The notes: a model not told the origin generated them from the sequence alone. DNA of 64,000 nt from Roseobacter sp. SK209-2-6 (GCF_000169455.1 NZ_AAYC01000002.1:62001-126000), one strand, 5' to 3'; positions 16,949 to 25,151 are shown, numbered from the stretch's first letter. A program made the numbers and translations.

Positions 16949-17335
16949 TTAGTAGCCGGATGGGCCTTCTGCATCTGGGCTGTGGGTTTCCTGACCGGTC
17001 AGCGGGGGATTAAAGACACTGACCAGAACCAGATCCGCATCCGCTGCGGCTGTTAGTATATGGTCATCATGTTGGTCCAGGGCATATAATGTCCCGATCT
17101 CAATGGGATGGTGGGCGCCATTCACCTCTTCCACCCAGCCGGAACCGGCGATGCAATAGCAGGCTTCCAGATGGTCTTGATACTGCAGCCGGGTCGTGGT
17201 GCCCGCATGCACGATGGTGTGGCACAGGGTAAAACCCATGCCGTCTTCCTCCACCAGCATCCGGTGGCTGGTGCCATTGCCCCAATGCACAAAGCGATCC
17301 GTGGCTTCGATGGCCTGTTTCTGCCGGATGATCAT
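16949..17335 (-). CDS. ectC: Orphan ectoine synthase (EctC-like)
   Basis: A cupin of the ectoine synthase family, which normally cyclises N-gamma-acetyl-diaminobutyrate to ectoine. The signature is clear: HWGNGTSHRML, DGMGF, and FNPPLTGQETH. By alignment to published EctC numbering, the metal ligands are kept (E57, Y84, H92) along with W18, R25, T40, Y52, F108, E116 and H118; position 38 is Cys. No ectA, ectB, ectD or ask_ect gene is in the window; instead the gene overlaps a GntR regulator by four bases. Orphan EctC proteins are known in non-producers, where they may make ectoine from imported precursor or hydrolyse other compounds. Identity is sure; the physiological substrate is open. Confidence 0.88.
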   Translation of the reverse strand: MIIRQKQAIEATDRFVHWGNGTSHRMLVEEDGMGFTLCHTIVHAGTTTRLQYQDHLEACYCIAGSGWVEEVNGAHHPIEIGTLYALDQHDDHILTAAADADLVLVSVFNPPLTGQETHSPDAEGPSGY

Positions 17336-18075
17336 TTAGGTTGCTGACGCTGTGCATCACGGGCCGCCATGGCCTTGGTGCCCAGCTCCAGCGTATAGGT
17401 GGTCAGCTCTGCCAGGGCGCGGTCTGCTGCTTCGGCGTCGCGGATCTCGATGGCATCCGCGATCTGTCCATGCAGCTCGACAATGCGTTCGCGGTCGCGG
17501 GCGGTGAAGGTGATCATATTCATCAAGGGCTGCATGGCCTCAACCGCGCCAGCCAATTGATAAGAGAGTACCGGATTGGAAGCCCCGTCCACCAGAGCCC
17601 GGTGAAAGGCCACATCCGAGGCACAAAAGGCCTCATCCGTGAGGCCGGGCTGGTTCTGACGGAAAATCTCGGCCCGCATGGTCGCCAGCTGATCCGCATT
17701 GCGCCGCTCTGCAGAGAGGGGTGCGCAGGCGCGTTCCAGCGCAAATCGGGCTTCACAGGCGGTGTCAAAACTCACCTCATTCATGCTCAGCAGCAGGGTG
17801 GAGGTGGTGATCTGCTGCACGTAGGCATCTTCAAAGCTGATCCGGTTGACAAAGGCGCCACCGGCGGCGCCGCGCTGGGTACGGATCAGGGATTGCGCTG
17901 CCAGCCGTTTCAGCGCCTCGCGCACCGTGGGGCGCGAAACCTGAAAGTGATCTGCCAGCTCCGCTTCGGAGGGCAGGCGCTCATCCACGATCAGCTCACC
18001 GGCGATGATGGCATCGCGCAGCGCCTTGGCGATCTGCGCCGACAGATCCCCGGCGCTCTTGGGGTCAATCTTCAT
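17332..18075 (-). CDS. GntR/FadR-family transcriptional regulator
   Basis: A 247-residue repressor with an N-terminal winged helix (LPSEAELADHFQVSRPTVREALKRLAAQSLIRTQRGAAGGAFV, about residues 35-75) and a C-terminal all-helical FCD ligand-binding domain (about 95-235). The FCD metal-ligand histidines are plausible in DVAFHRALVDGASN and ELHGQIADAI. The start at 18075 has AGGAGAG upstream; the longer frame lacks a site. It shares an ATGA overlap with ectC, so its effector could be ectoine or a related compound. A tandem pair of operator-like repeats lies 65-95 bases upstream and is shared with the divergent DUF2182 gene. Confidence 0.88.
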   Translation of the reverse strand: MKIDPKSAGDLSAQIAKALRDAIIAGELIVDERLPSEAELADHFQVSRPTVREALKRLAAQSLIRTQRGAAGGAFVNRISFEDAYVQQITTSTLLLSMNEVSFDTACEARFALERACAPLSAERRNADQLATMRAEIFRQNQPGLTDEAFCASDVAFHRALVDGASNPVLSYQLAGAVEAMQPLMNMITFTARDRERIVELHGQIADAIEIRDAEAADRALAELTTYTLELGTKAMAARDAQRQQPK

Positions 18076-18139
18076 CCGGTTCTCTCCTGACCGCTCTTCT
18101 GACGTCGCGGCCAAAATGACCGGGAGTGCAGATTTTATT

Positions 18140-18170
18140 TGTCTGACATTTAAAAGTCTGACATTTAAAA
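18140..18170. promoter_or_regulatory. Tandem 15-bp repeats, likely GntR operator
   Basis: GTCTGACATTTAAAA occurs twice without a gap or mismatch (18141-18155 and 18156-18170). Each copy contains the odd palindrome GTC-T-GAC, extended to TGTC-T-GACA in the first copy, similar to FadR-type GntR sites. It sits between the divergent GntR gene and the DUF2182 gene, so it may control both. Confidence 0.6.
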
Positions 18171-18212
18171 ATACAAGACCTGAGTCGGCAGATGACACGT
18201 TTGGAGGCCGTA

Positions 18213-18983
18213 ATGAAAGCCCTGATGGCTGAACGCATCCGTACTATGGGAGGCTGGCACTGGCTGGCGCTCTTTGGGTTGATCCTGGGATCCTGGATCT
18301 TGCTCTACCTGATGGCGGTGCCGCAGGATCTGCGTCTTGCTGGGGCGATCTATGGTGCTGACTTCTGGCGCGACCTTTGTCTGGTGACGCCGGATGCGGC
18401 GGGTTATCTGCGGATCCTGATGATGTGGATGCTGATGTCCTTTGCGATGATGGCGCCGACAGCACTACCGGCATTTGCCACCTATGAGGACCTGTCCCAT
18501 ACGCGGGCTGAAACCAGCTTTGGCCTCTTGGTGGGGGCCTATATCGCGGTCTGGTTTGGCTTTTCCGTCTTTGCCGCAGCGCTGCAGCTGGGGTTGTACC
18601 GTTGGGAGCTGATTTCCGCCTTTGGTGACAGCCAGTCGAGGCTGCTGAGTGCGGCGCTGCTGCTCATCGCGGGGCTCTACCAATTCTCACCCGCCAAGGA
18701 AGCCTGCCTCAGCAAATGCCGCCGTCCGCTGATCTTCTTCATGCAGTACTGGGAGGAGGGGCCGCTGCGCAACGGGTTGCGCCTGGGTCTGGTCTGCCTG
18801 GGGTGCTGCTGGGCGCTGATGCTCCTGGCCTTTGCCGGCGGCGTAATGAACATCGCCTTTATGGGGCTTGCGACCCTCATAATGGTTTTTGAAAAACTGC
18901 CCGATCTGGGCCGCTATGCAACCAAGCCCCTGGGGCTGGTGCTTTGCGGCTGGGCCGGGCTGATCCTGTTGAACCTGATTTAG
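18213..18983 (+). CDS. DUF2182 integral membrane protein
   Basis: A 256-residue inner-membrane protein with about seven predicted helices, matching the DUF2182 family of putative metal-binding membrane proteins. The family features are MMWMLMSFAMMAPTALPAF, LYQFSPAKEACLSKCRRPLIFF (two cysteines in a conserved loop) and GLRLGLVCLGCCWALMLLAFAGGVMNI. GGAGG five bases before ATG 18213 fixes the start. It lies 15 bases upstream of a DUF1326 gene; the two families co-occur often, and both have conserved cysteines and methionines, so a joint role with a metal ion such as copper is reasonable inference but unproven. Confidence 0.85.
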   Translation: MKALMAERIRTMGGWHWLALFGLILGSWILLYLMAVPQDLRLAGAIYGADFWRDLCLVTPDAAGYLRILMMWMLMSFAMMAPTALPAFATYEDLSHTRAETSFGLLVGAYIAVWFGFSVFAAALQLGLYRWELISAFGDSQSRLLSAALLLIAGLYQFSPAKEACLSKCRRPLIFFMQYWEEGPLRNGLRLGLVCLGCCWALMLLAFAGGVMNIAFMGLATLIMVFEKLPDLGRYATKPLGLVLCGWAGLILLNLI

Positions 18984-18997
18984 AAAGGGAGAGTGAA

Positions 18998-19627
18998 ATG
19001 GCTTTGGATTTTGACGGCACGGTGCCTTGGACCATCAAGGGGGAGCTGATCCTCAACTGTAATTGCACCGTCTTCTGCCCCTGCGTTGTCTCGCTGGGCC
19101 AGCACCCGCCCACCGAAGGCCATTGCCAGGCCTGGGCCGGGGTGCGCATTGACGAAGGCGAATATGGCGGCGTCGACCTTTCGGGTCTGAATGTCGGCCT
19201 GTTCCTGGAGATCCCTGGCAATATGGGGCGCGGCAACTGGAAGGCAGCGGCCTTTATCGATGACCGCGCCTCGGAAGAGGCCTATGACGCGCTGGTTGCC
19301 ATCTTCTCTGGCGCCGCACGCGGAACAACCGGCCTGTTTGCCATGCTGGTCAGCGAGTTCCTGGGCGCCGAACGCGCGCCGGTCACCTTTGAGACCGAGG
19401 GCAAGGAACGTCGCCTGATGGTGGGCAAGAAGATCCAGGGCGCTGTGGTGCCGGTTGAGGGCAAAGATGGCAAGGATATCGTTGTCACCAATACCGAATA
19501 TTGGATGGGCCCCGACATCACCGTCGCCACCGCAACCAAGGGCCGGGTGCGCGCCTTTGGTCGGGTCTGGGATTTCGACGGCCGCTCCGCCGAGATCTGC
19601 CAGATCGACTGGCACGGTCCACGCTGA
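18998..19627 (+). CDS. DUF1326 domain protein
   Basis: A 209-residue soluble protein of the DUF1326 family. The defining cysteine cluster CNCTVFCPC lies near residue 20, followed by GHCQAWAGVRIDEGEYGG and a conserved C-terminal part (NTEYWMGPDITVATATKGRV). The cysteines look suited to binding a metal. The start at 18998 has GGGAG a few bases upstream. It is co-directional with and 15 bases after the DUF2182 gene, forming a two-gene operon probably closed by the hairpin at 19642. Confidence 0.85.
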   Translation: MALDFDGTVPWTIKGELILNCNCTVFCPCVVSLGQHPPTEGHCQAWAGVRIDEGEYGGVDLSGLNVGLFLEIPGNMGRGNWKAAAFIDDRASEEAYDALVAIFSGAARGTTGLFAMLVSEFLGAERAPVTFETEGKERRLMVGKKIQGAVVPVEGKDGKDIVVTNTEYWMGPDITVATATKGRVRAFGRVWDFDGRSAEICQIDWHGPR

Positions 19628-19641
19628 CCCAATCCCAAGGT

Positions 19642-19660
19642 GGGCCGGTTCATCCGGCCC
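19642..19660 (+). terminator. Stem-loop after the DUF1326 gene
   Basis: GGGCCGG and CCGGCCC form a perfect 7-bp stem with loop TTCAT, 15 bases after the stop. No U-run follows, so it may only slow transcription into dmdA. Confidence 0.45.
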
Positions 19661-19690
19661 TCTGCAACAAATCTGTTGGAGTTCGCCTAG

Positions 19691-20779
19691 ATGGCTTCAA
19701 TCTTTCCATCACGCCGGGTCCGTCGCACACCCTTCTCTCAAGGGGTTGAGGCCGCGGGCATGTCTGTCTGCACGGTTTATAACCGTATGATCCTTCCTTC
19801 GGTCTTTGCCAGCGAGGAGGAGGACTATCGCCATCTCAAATCCCATGTTCAGGTTTGGGATGTCTCCTGCGAGCGTCAGGTCGCGGTACAGGGGCCGGAT
19901 GCACGGCGCCTGCTGGATATGCTCAGCCCGCGTGATCTGGACAAGATGGCGCCGGACCAATGCTATTATATGCCGGCAATCGACCGGAACGGTGGAATGC
20001 TGAATGATCCGGTGCTGGTCAAGCTTGCGGAAGATCATTTTTGGATTTCACTCGCTGACAGCGATTATCTGCAATATGTGCTGGGCGTTGTAGATGCTCT
20101 GGCGCTGGAGGTGCGGGTCTGGGAACCAGACGTCAGCCCATTGGCCGTTCAGGGGCCAAAATCCGATGCGCTGATGGCGCGGGTCTTTGGCGAAGAAGTC
20201 CGTGACATCCGGTTCTTCCGCTATAAGCGGATGGCCTTTCAGGACACCAGCTTTGTCGTTGCGCGCTCTGGCTACTCCAAACAGGGCGGTTTCGAGATCT
20301 ACGTTGAAGGCAGCGATTATGGCATGCCGCTGTGGGACATGTTGATGCAGGCGGGTGAGGATCTGGAGGTGCGGGCTGGCTGCCCCTCCACCAAAGAGCG
20401 CGTTGAGGGCGGTCTGCTCAGCTATGGCAATGACATGACGCAGGACAACACGCCGTTTGAATGCGGTTTGGGCAAATTCGTGAACTCACCCCGCGACTAT
20501 ATCGGCAAGGCCGGTCTTTTGGCGCGGGCGGAACCCAAGCAACAGATCCGCGCAGTCGAGATCACCGGCGACATTCCCCCGATCACAGCGCCCTGGCCTT
20601 TGGTCGCAGGTGGCAAAAGGGTGGGGCAGGTGACAACGGCAACCTGGTCGCCAGACTTTGCCACCAATGTCTCTATCGCGATGGTGGAGCGGTCCCATTG
20701 GGATGCGGGGACGGCACTGGAGGTGGAAACACCCGCCGGTATGCGCCCGGCTGTTGTTCATGAAAAATTCTGGCGCTAG
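19691..20779 (+). CDS. dmdA: DMSP demethylase
   Basis: A tetrahydrofolate-dependent enzyme of the GcvT fold that removes a methyl group from dimethylsulfoniopropionate, giving methylmercaptopropionate. The 362-residue chain closely follows the remembered Ruegeria pomeroyi DmdA: it starts MASIFPSRRVRRTPFS, and has the conserved segments QVWDVSCERQV, DQCYYMPAIDRNGGMLNDP, FFRYKRMAF, SGYSKQGGFEIYVEGS and SYGNDMTQDNTPFECGLGKF. These distinguish DmdA from glycine-cleavage T-proteins and from dimethylglycine dehydrogenases. acuI lies 57 bases downstream, then a BCCT carrier, a linkage known in roseobacters. Confidence 0.92.
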   Translation: MASIFPSRRVRRTPFSQGVEAAGMSVCTVYNRMILPSVFASEEEDYRHLKSHVQVWDVSCERQVAVQGPDARRLLDMLSPRDLDKMAPDQCYYMPAIDRNGGMLNDPVLVKLAEDHFWISLADSDYLQYVLGVVDALALEVRVWEPDVSPLAVQGPKSDALMARVFGEEVRDIRFFRYKRMAFQDTSFVVARSGYSKQGGFEIYVEGSDYGMPLWDMLMQAGEDLEVRAGCPSTKERVEGGLLSYGNDMTQDNTPFECGLGKFVNSPRDYIGKAGLLARAEPKQQIRAVEITGDIPPITAPWPLVAGGKRVGQVTTATWSPDFATNVSIAMVERSHWDAGTALEVETPAGMRPAVVHEKFWR

Positions 20780-20836
20780 CGGCGCCAAGGAAAATGAAGC
20801 CCCCAGAAGGGGCGACTACAAGACAGGAGATATGCA

Positions 20837-21832
20837 ATGTTCAAAGCATTGGTCATGGAAAAAGACGAAGAAAGCGGGCTGGCCGCAGCCGCCATCAAGG
20901 AGCTGAGCGAAGATCAGCTGCCCGCAGGCGATGTGACCGTTGCGGTGGAATATTCCACCGTGAACTACAAGGACGGCCTCTGCCTCAGCCCCAAGGGCGG
21001 TGGTTTGGTGCGCAATTACCCGCATGTGCCCGGTATCGATTTTGCAGGCACGGTCGAAGCCAGCGATGATGACCGCTACAAGCCCGGCGACAAGGTGGTC
21101 CTGACCGGCTGGCGCGTTGGAGAGATGCATTGGGGTGGCTATGGACAGAAGGCCCGCGTCAAAGCGGATTGGTTGGTGCCGCTGCCCGAAGGGCTGGATG
21201 CGCGCCAGGCCATGGCGGTCGGGACCGCAGGCTTTACCGCCATGCTTTCGGTCATGGCGCTGGAAGATCACGGTCTGGAACCGGGCCAAGGGCCCGTTCT
21301 GGTGACTGGCGCGGCCGGCGGTGTTGGCTCCGTCGCGACTGCCATTCTGGCCAATCTCGGCTATGAGGTCGCAGGCGTGACCGGTCGCCCGGAAACCGCA
21401 GATTACCTGCGCGAGCTGGGTGCCAGCCAGATTGTCGCCCGTGAAGAGCTGAACGAGACGGTGAAACGCCCCTTGGAAACAGAAACCTGGGCGGGATGTA
21501 TTGATGCCGTGGGAGGTGAGATGCTGGCCCGTGTTCTGGGCCAGATGAAATATGGCGCCTCAGTTGCGGCGGTTGGCCTTGCCGGTGGCGCTGGCCTACC
21601 TGCGACAGTCATTCCCTTCCTGCTGCGCGGCGTCAACCTCCTGGGCATCGACTCTGTGATGCGCCCCTTTGAAGACCGTCAGCGTGCCTGGCAGCGTCTG
21701 GCAACAGACCTCCCGATGGAGAAGCTGGAAGCCATGGTGCAACCAGCCACATTGTCGGATCTGCCAGAGCTGGGTGCGGGCATCCTGAAGGGCCAGGTCA
21801 AGGGACGCGTTGTTGTCGATCTGAACGGCTGA
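20837..21832 (+). CDS. acuI: Acrylyl-CoA reductase (NADPH)
   Basis: A 331-residue zinc-independent medium-chain reductase that turns toxic acryloyl-CoA, formed from DMSP, into propionyl-CoA using NADPH. The family is shown by STVNYKDGLCLSPKGG, the nucleotide-binding loop VTGAAGGVGSVA and the C-terminal GQVKGRVVVDL. The sequence type is the YhdH/AcuI branch. AGGAG lies seven bases before the ATG. Its place directly behind dmdA matches the dmdA-acuI operon of roseobacters, which links demethylation and detoxification. A strong terminator follows at 21856. Confidence 0.95.
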   Translation: MFKALVMEKDEESGLAAAAIKELSEDQLPAGDVTVAVEYSTVNYKDGLCLSPKGGGLVRNYPHVPGIDFAGTVEASDDDRYKPGDKVVLTGWRVGEMHWGGYGQKARVKADWLVPLPEGLDARQAMAVGTAGFTAMLSVMALEDHGLEPGQGPVLVTGAAGGVGSVATAILANLGYEVAGVTGRPETADYLRELGASQIVAREELNETVKRPLETETWAGCIDAVGGEMLARVLGQMKYGASVAAVGLAGGAGLPATVIPFLLRGVNLLGIDSVMRPFEDRQRAWQRLATDLPMEKLEAMVQPATLSDLPELGAGILKGQVKGRVVVDLNG

Positions 21833-21855
21833 TTTCGGGTCTAGCTGGTGCAGTA

Positions 21856-21887
21856 AACGGTCGCTCCGAAAGGGGTGGCCGTTTTTT
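21856..21887 (+). terminator. Rho-independent terminator of dmdA-acuI
   Basis: A 12-bp stem beginning AACGGTC and ending GGCCGTT, with several G-U pairs and a GAAA tetraloop, is followed by a run of T. It begins 23 bases after the acuI stop. Confidence 0.85.
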
Positions 21888-22138
21888 GTGTCGCAAAACA
21901 CATAGTTGTTTGGCGATACAAAAATTTAATTCATGATTTAAAAAATCATTTGAAATCAAGGAAATATGCGGTGCTCTTGTTGGATTTGTTTTGCGGCGCT
22001 TGCAATTGCAAAAGCGACATATGTCGCTTTTGGTTCTCATTTTATGACGATTTTGATCCAATTCAGGTCTTTTCTGAGAGTCCCGGTTTGCCATTCCTCC
22101 CGCATGAGCTTGACACCTGTGTCTAACGGAGAGGAAAT
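21888..22138 (+). promoter_or_regulatory. AT-rich regulatory region with palindromes before the BCCT gene
   Basis: This 250-base stretch is much richer in A+T than its surroundings and has three symmetrical elements: ATGATTT/AAATCAT around AAA (21933-21949), the 12-bp palindrome TTGCAATTGCAA (22000-22011), and a perfect 22-bp palindrome with half-site AAAAGCGACAT (22010-22031). The last is about 110 bases before the carrier's ATG. They are good operator candidates; which regulator binds is unknown. Confidence 0.5.
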
Positions 22139-23746
22139 ATGTCAGATAAAACGCAGGCCGGCGCCGAAGCCGGCCAAAACACCGAGTATGAACCAGGCCA
22201 GGACAACGTCCAATTCATGGGCCTGGATGTACATAATCCGGTCTTTGCCGTCTCGGCATTCACCATCATCGCCTTTGTTTTCTTTTCGCTGGTCTTCCGC
22301 GAGCAAGCTGCCGAGTTTTTTGGCTGGCTCCGTCCAGCGCTAACCAGTCAGTTCGACTGGGTCTTCATGATCGCCTGCAACATCTTTGTTCTGTTCTCGC
22401 TGTTTCTGGTGGTCTCCCCTTATGGGTCGATCCGTCTGGGCGGCGACAATGCACGTCCCGATTACAGCTATGCAGGCTGGTTCTCGATGCTCTTTGCCGC
22501 AGGCATGGGCATTGGTCTTGTCTTCTGGGGTGTCGCCGAGCCGATTTCGCACTACGGCTCTTCCATTGGCGGAACCGCAGTAGGCGAGAATGGTATCCGC
22601 ACCGACTGGGCGCCTCTGGGTGCCGCTGCGGGTGATGCGCTTGCCTCCAAAGATCTTGCGATGGCGGCAACGATCTTCCACTGGGGGCTGCACCCCTGGG
22701 CGATCTATGCGGTTGTAGCGCTGGCACTGGCCTTCTTCAGCTTCAACCACGGTCTGCCGCTGACCATGCGTTCGGTTTTCTATCCGATCTTTGGCAAGGC
22801 AACCTGGGGCCCTCTGGGTCACATCATCGATGTTCTGGCCGTCTTTGCCACCATCTTTGGTCTGGCAACCTCGCTTGGTCTGGGTGCAACCCAGGCGCTG
22901 GCCGGTCTGAACTATCTGTTTGATGTGCCGGTCACCGATGGCATGAAAGTGGCTCTGATCATCATTATCACGATCTTTGCGCTGGTTTCGGTTGTTGCTG
23001 GTCTCGACAAAGGTGTGAAGCGCCTGTCCGAAGCCAACATGATCCTGGCCGCAGCCCTCTTGGTTTTGGTCATCATCGTAGGCCCAACCCTGGCGATCTT
23101 CACCGGCTTCTTCACCAATCTGGTGGACTACGTCATCTACCTTCCTGAACTCAGCAACTGGGTCGGCCGTGAAGACACCAACTTCATGCAGGGCTGGACC
23201 ACCTTCTACTGGGCTTGGTGGATCTCCTGGTCGCCTTTTGTCGGCATGTTCATCGCGCGCATTTCCCGTGGCCGTACCATCCGCGAATTCGTGATCTGCG
23301 TTCTGTTGATCCCAACCGTGGTTGGTGCTCTGTGGATGAGCGTCTTTGGTGGTGCAGCACTGGATATGCTGGGCGGCGAAAGCGGTCAGGCACTGAAGGA
23401 TGCGGCGCTTGAGCTGAAAATGTTCAAGATGTTCGAAAGCTTCCCAATGACCGGCATCCTGTCCTTTGTTGGCATCATCCTGGTGGTGGTCTTCTTTGTC
23501 ACCTCCTCGGACTCTGGCTCGCTGGTGATTGACACCATCACCGCAGGCGGCAAGACCGATGCCCCAACCGCACAGCGTGTGTTCTGGTGTATCCTGGAAG
23601 GTGCCATTGCGATCGTGCTCCTGCTTGGTGGTGGCCTTGGCGCGCTGCAGGCGGCCGCGATTGCAACGGGCTTCCCCTTTGCCATCGTGCTGGTTCTGAT
23701 GTGTCTGTCGATCTTTATCGGTCTGGTGCAGTGGCGCCGCCGCTGA
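22139..23746 (+). CDS. BCCT-family betaine/DMSP transporter
   Basis: A 535-residue inner-membrane carrier of the betaine-choline-carnitine family, with about 12 helices. The family mark GMGIGLVFWGVAEP is at about residues 120-134, and aromatic residues that form the quaternary-ammonium site are in MQGWTTFYWAWWISWSPFVGMF. It probably takes up DMSP, glycine betaine or choline. Position after dmdA-acuI makes DMSP (DddT-like) the first guess, but its own terminator-bounded unit and promoter region mean that co-regulation is not shown. The C-terminus is short, without the long regulatory tail of BetP. Confidence 0.92.
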   Translation: MSDKTQAGAEAGQNTEYEPGQDNVQFMGLDVHNPVFAVSAFTIIAFVFFSLVFREQAAEFFGWLRPALTSQFDWVFMIACNIFVLFSLFLVVSPYGSIRLGGDNARPDYSYAGWFSMLFAAGMGIGLVFWGVAEPISHYGSSIGGTAVGENGIRTDWAPLGAAAGDALASKDLAMAATIFHWGLHPWAIYAVVALALAFFSFNHGLPLTMRSVFYPIFGKATWGPLGHIIDVLAVFATIFGLATSLGLGATQALAGLNYLFDVPVTDGMKVALIIIITIFALVSVVAGLDKGVKRLSEANMILAAALLVLVIIVGPTLAIFTGFFTNLVDYVIYLPELSNWVGREDTNFMQGWTTFYWAWWISWSPFVGMFIARISRGRTIREFVICVLLIPTVVGALWMSVFGGAALDMLGGESGQALKDAALELKMFKMFESFPMTGILSFVGIILVVVFFVTSSDSGSLVIDTITAGGKTDAPTAQRVFWCILEGAIAIVLLLGGGLGALQAAAIATGFPFAIVLVLMCLSIFIGLVQWRRR

Positions 23747-23770
23747 AGCACCGATTGACTTGAAAACAAG

Positions 23771-23804
23771 AGGCCCCGGATCCACAGGTCCGGGGCCTTT
23801 TTTA
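23771..23804 (+). terminator. Rho-independent terminator of the BCCT gene
   Basis: AGGCCCCGGA (23771-23780) and TCCGGGGCCT (23789-23798) form a perfect 10-bp stem followed by a T-run, 25 bases after the stop. Confidence 0.93.
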
Positions 23805-23927
23805 TTTCTTTTCAACCGCGCATCCACAGAAGGTTTCGCATTCTCCAGCCGCTTTCCTCAGCTCGGTGCTTGACCTTGCCATTGTGGATCTGCATGGATT
23901 TCACCACTGCAAAAAGGGAAGAGGCTC

Positions 23928-25151
23928 ATGGCGCTGGATATCGACTTTATACGCACTCAATTTCCGGCCTTTCAGCAGGCAGCGCTTGCGGATCAGGCCT
24001 TCTTTGAGAACGCCGGTGGCTCTTATACCTGCCAGCAGGTGATTGACCGCCTGACCCGGTTTTATACGGAGCGTAAGGTGCAGCCCTATGCCCCCTATGA
24101 GGCTTCGCAGCTCGCCGGAGCCGAAATGGATGAGGCGCGCCAGCGTCTGGCCGCCCTCATGGGGGTGGAAAGTGATGAGGTGAGCTTTGGTCCCTCCACC
24201 ACGCAGAACACCTATGTGCTGGCCCAGGCCTTCCGGCAATTCCTGAAACCCGGTGAAGCCATCATCGTCACCAATCAGGACCATGAGGCCAACACCGGCC
24301 CCTGGCGCCGACTGGCGGAAGAGGGGATCGAAATCCGCGAATGGCAGATAGACCCCGCCTCGGGCCACCTGGATCCCAACGATCTGGAAAACCTGCTGGA
24401 CGAGAAAGTGCGCCTGGTCTGTTTTCCCCATTGCTCTAATGTGGTCGGAGAGATCAACCCGGTGACAGAGATCACCGCGCTCTCCCATGCGGCCGGGGCC
24501 TTTGTCTGTGTCGACGGCGTGTCCTATGCACCGCACGGCCTACCCAATGTGGGAGAGATCGGCCCGGATATCTATCTTTTTTCCTCCTATAAGACCTATG
24601 GCCCACACCAGGGGGTGATGGTGATCCGCCGGAACCTAGGGGAGCTGCTGCCCAATCAGGGTCACTACTTCAATGCCGATGTCCTCTATAAGCGCTTTAC
24701 GCCCGCAGGACCGGACCATGCTCAGGTCGCGGCCTGTGCGGGGATCGCTGACTTTTTTGCGGCCATCGCTGATCATCACGGCTTCACCGGCACAGAAGCG
24801 GCAGAGCAGGGGCAGTTTGTGCATGACCTGATGCGTGATCATGAAACCACCCTGCTGCAACCCTTGCTGGATATGGTCAGCAGCCGTAATGATCTGCGCC
24901 TTCTGGGCCCCAAGGAGGCCGCAAGGCGCGCGCCCACCGTGGCCCTTGCTCTGAACCGAGCAGCAGCGCCCGTGGCGGCGGAACTTTCCAAACATGGGAT
25001 CATGGCTGGCGGCGGCGATTTCTACGCCGTCCGTGCCCTCTCAGCCATGGGCGTGAACCCGGAAGAAGGTGTACTGCGCCTCAGCTTCACACATTATACC
25101 AGCGAGGCAGAACTGGCAAAGCTGATGGACGCGCTAGAGGCCGTGTTGTAA
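23928..25151 (+). CDS. Class V aminotransferase, cysteine-desulfurase-like
   Basis: A 407-residue PLP enzyme of the class V aminotransferase fold (NifS/SufS/CsdA relatives). The PLP lysine is in SSYKTYGPHQGV (about residue 226), with the upstream asparagine/aspartate contacts in DHEANTGPWRR and VDGVSYAPHGLPNVG. The cysteine of the mobile loop that cysteine desulfurases need (RxGHHCAxP or similar) is not seen; the corresponding region reads AGGGDFYAVRAL. It may therefore not act on cysteine. GGAAGAGG precedes the ATG. It stands alone, bounded by the BCCT terminator and the IS remnant. Substrate not known. Confidence 0.82.
   Translation: MALDIDFIRTQFPAFQQAALADQAFFENAGGSYTCQQVIDRLTRFYTERKVQPYAPYEASQLAGAEMDEARQRLAALMGVESDEVSFGPSTTQNTYVLAQAFRQFLKPGEAIIVTNQDHEANTGPWRRLAEEGIEIREWQIDPASGHLDPNDLENLLDEKVRLVCFPHCSNVVGEINPVTEITALSHAAGAFVCVDGVSYAPHGLPNVGEIGPDIYLFSSYKTYGPHQGVMVIRRNLGELLPNQGHYFNADVLYKRFTPAGPDHAQVAACAGIADFFAAIADHHGFTGTEAAEQGQFVHDLMRDHETTLLQPLLDMVSSRNDLRLLGPKEAARRAPTVALALNRAAAPVAAELSKHGIMAGGGDFYAVRALSAMGVNPEEGVLRLSFTHYTSEAELAKLMDALEAVL

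Noticed and set aside
16657-16974. A 105-codon minus-strand frame ending ANDNRAPAMALAA
   Set aside because: It runs through the tmRNA; only its last 13 codons are translated, as the tag on stalled proteins.
22340-23827. A 495-codon minus-strand frame opposite the BCCT gene
   Set aside because: Composition (Asp, Gln, Arg, Gly-rich, no hydrophobic core) is that of an antisense shadow, and the BCCT gene is certain.
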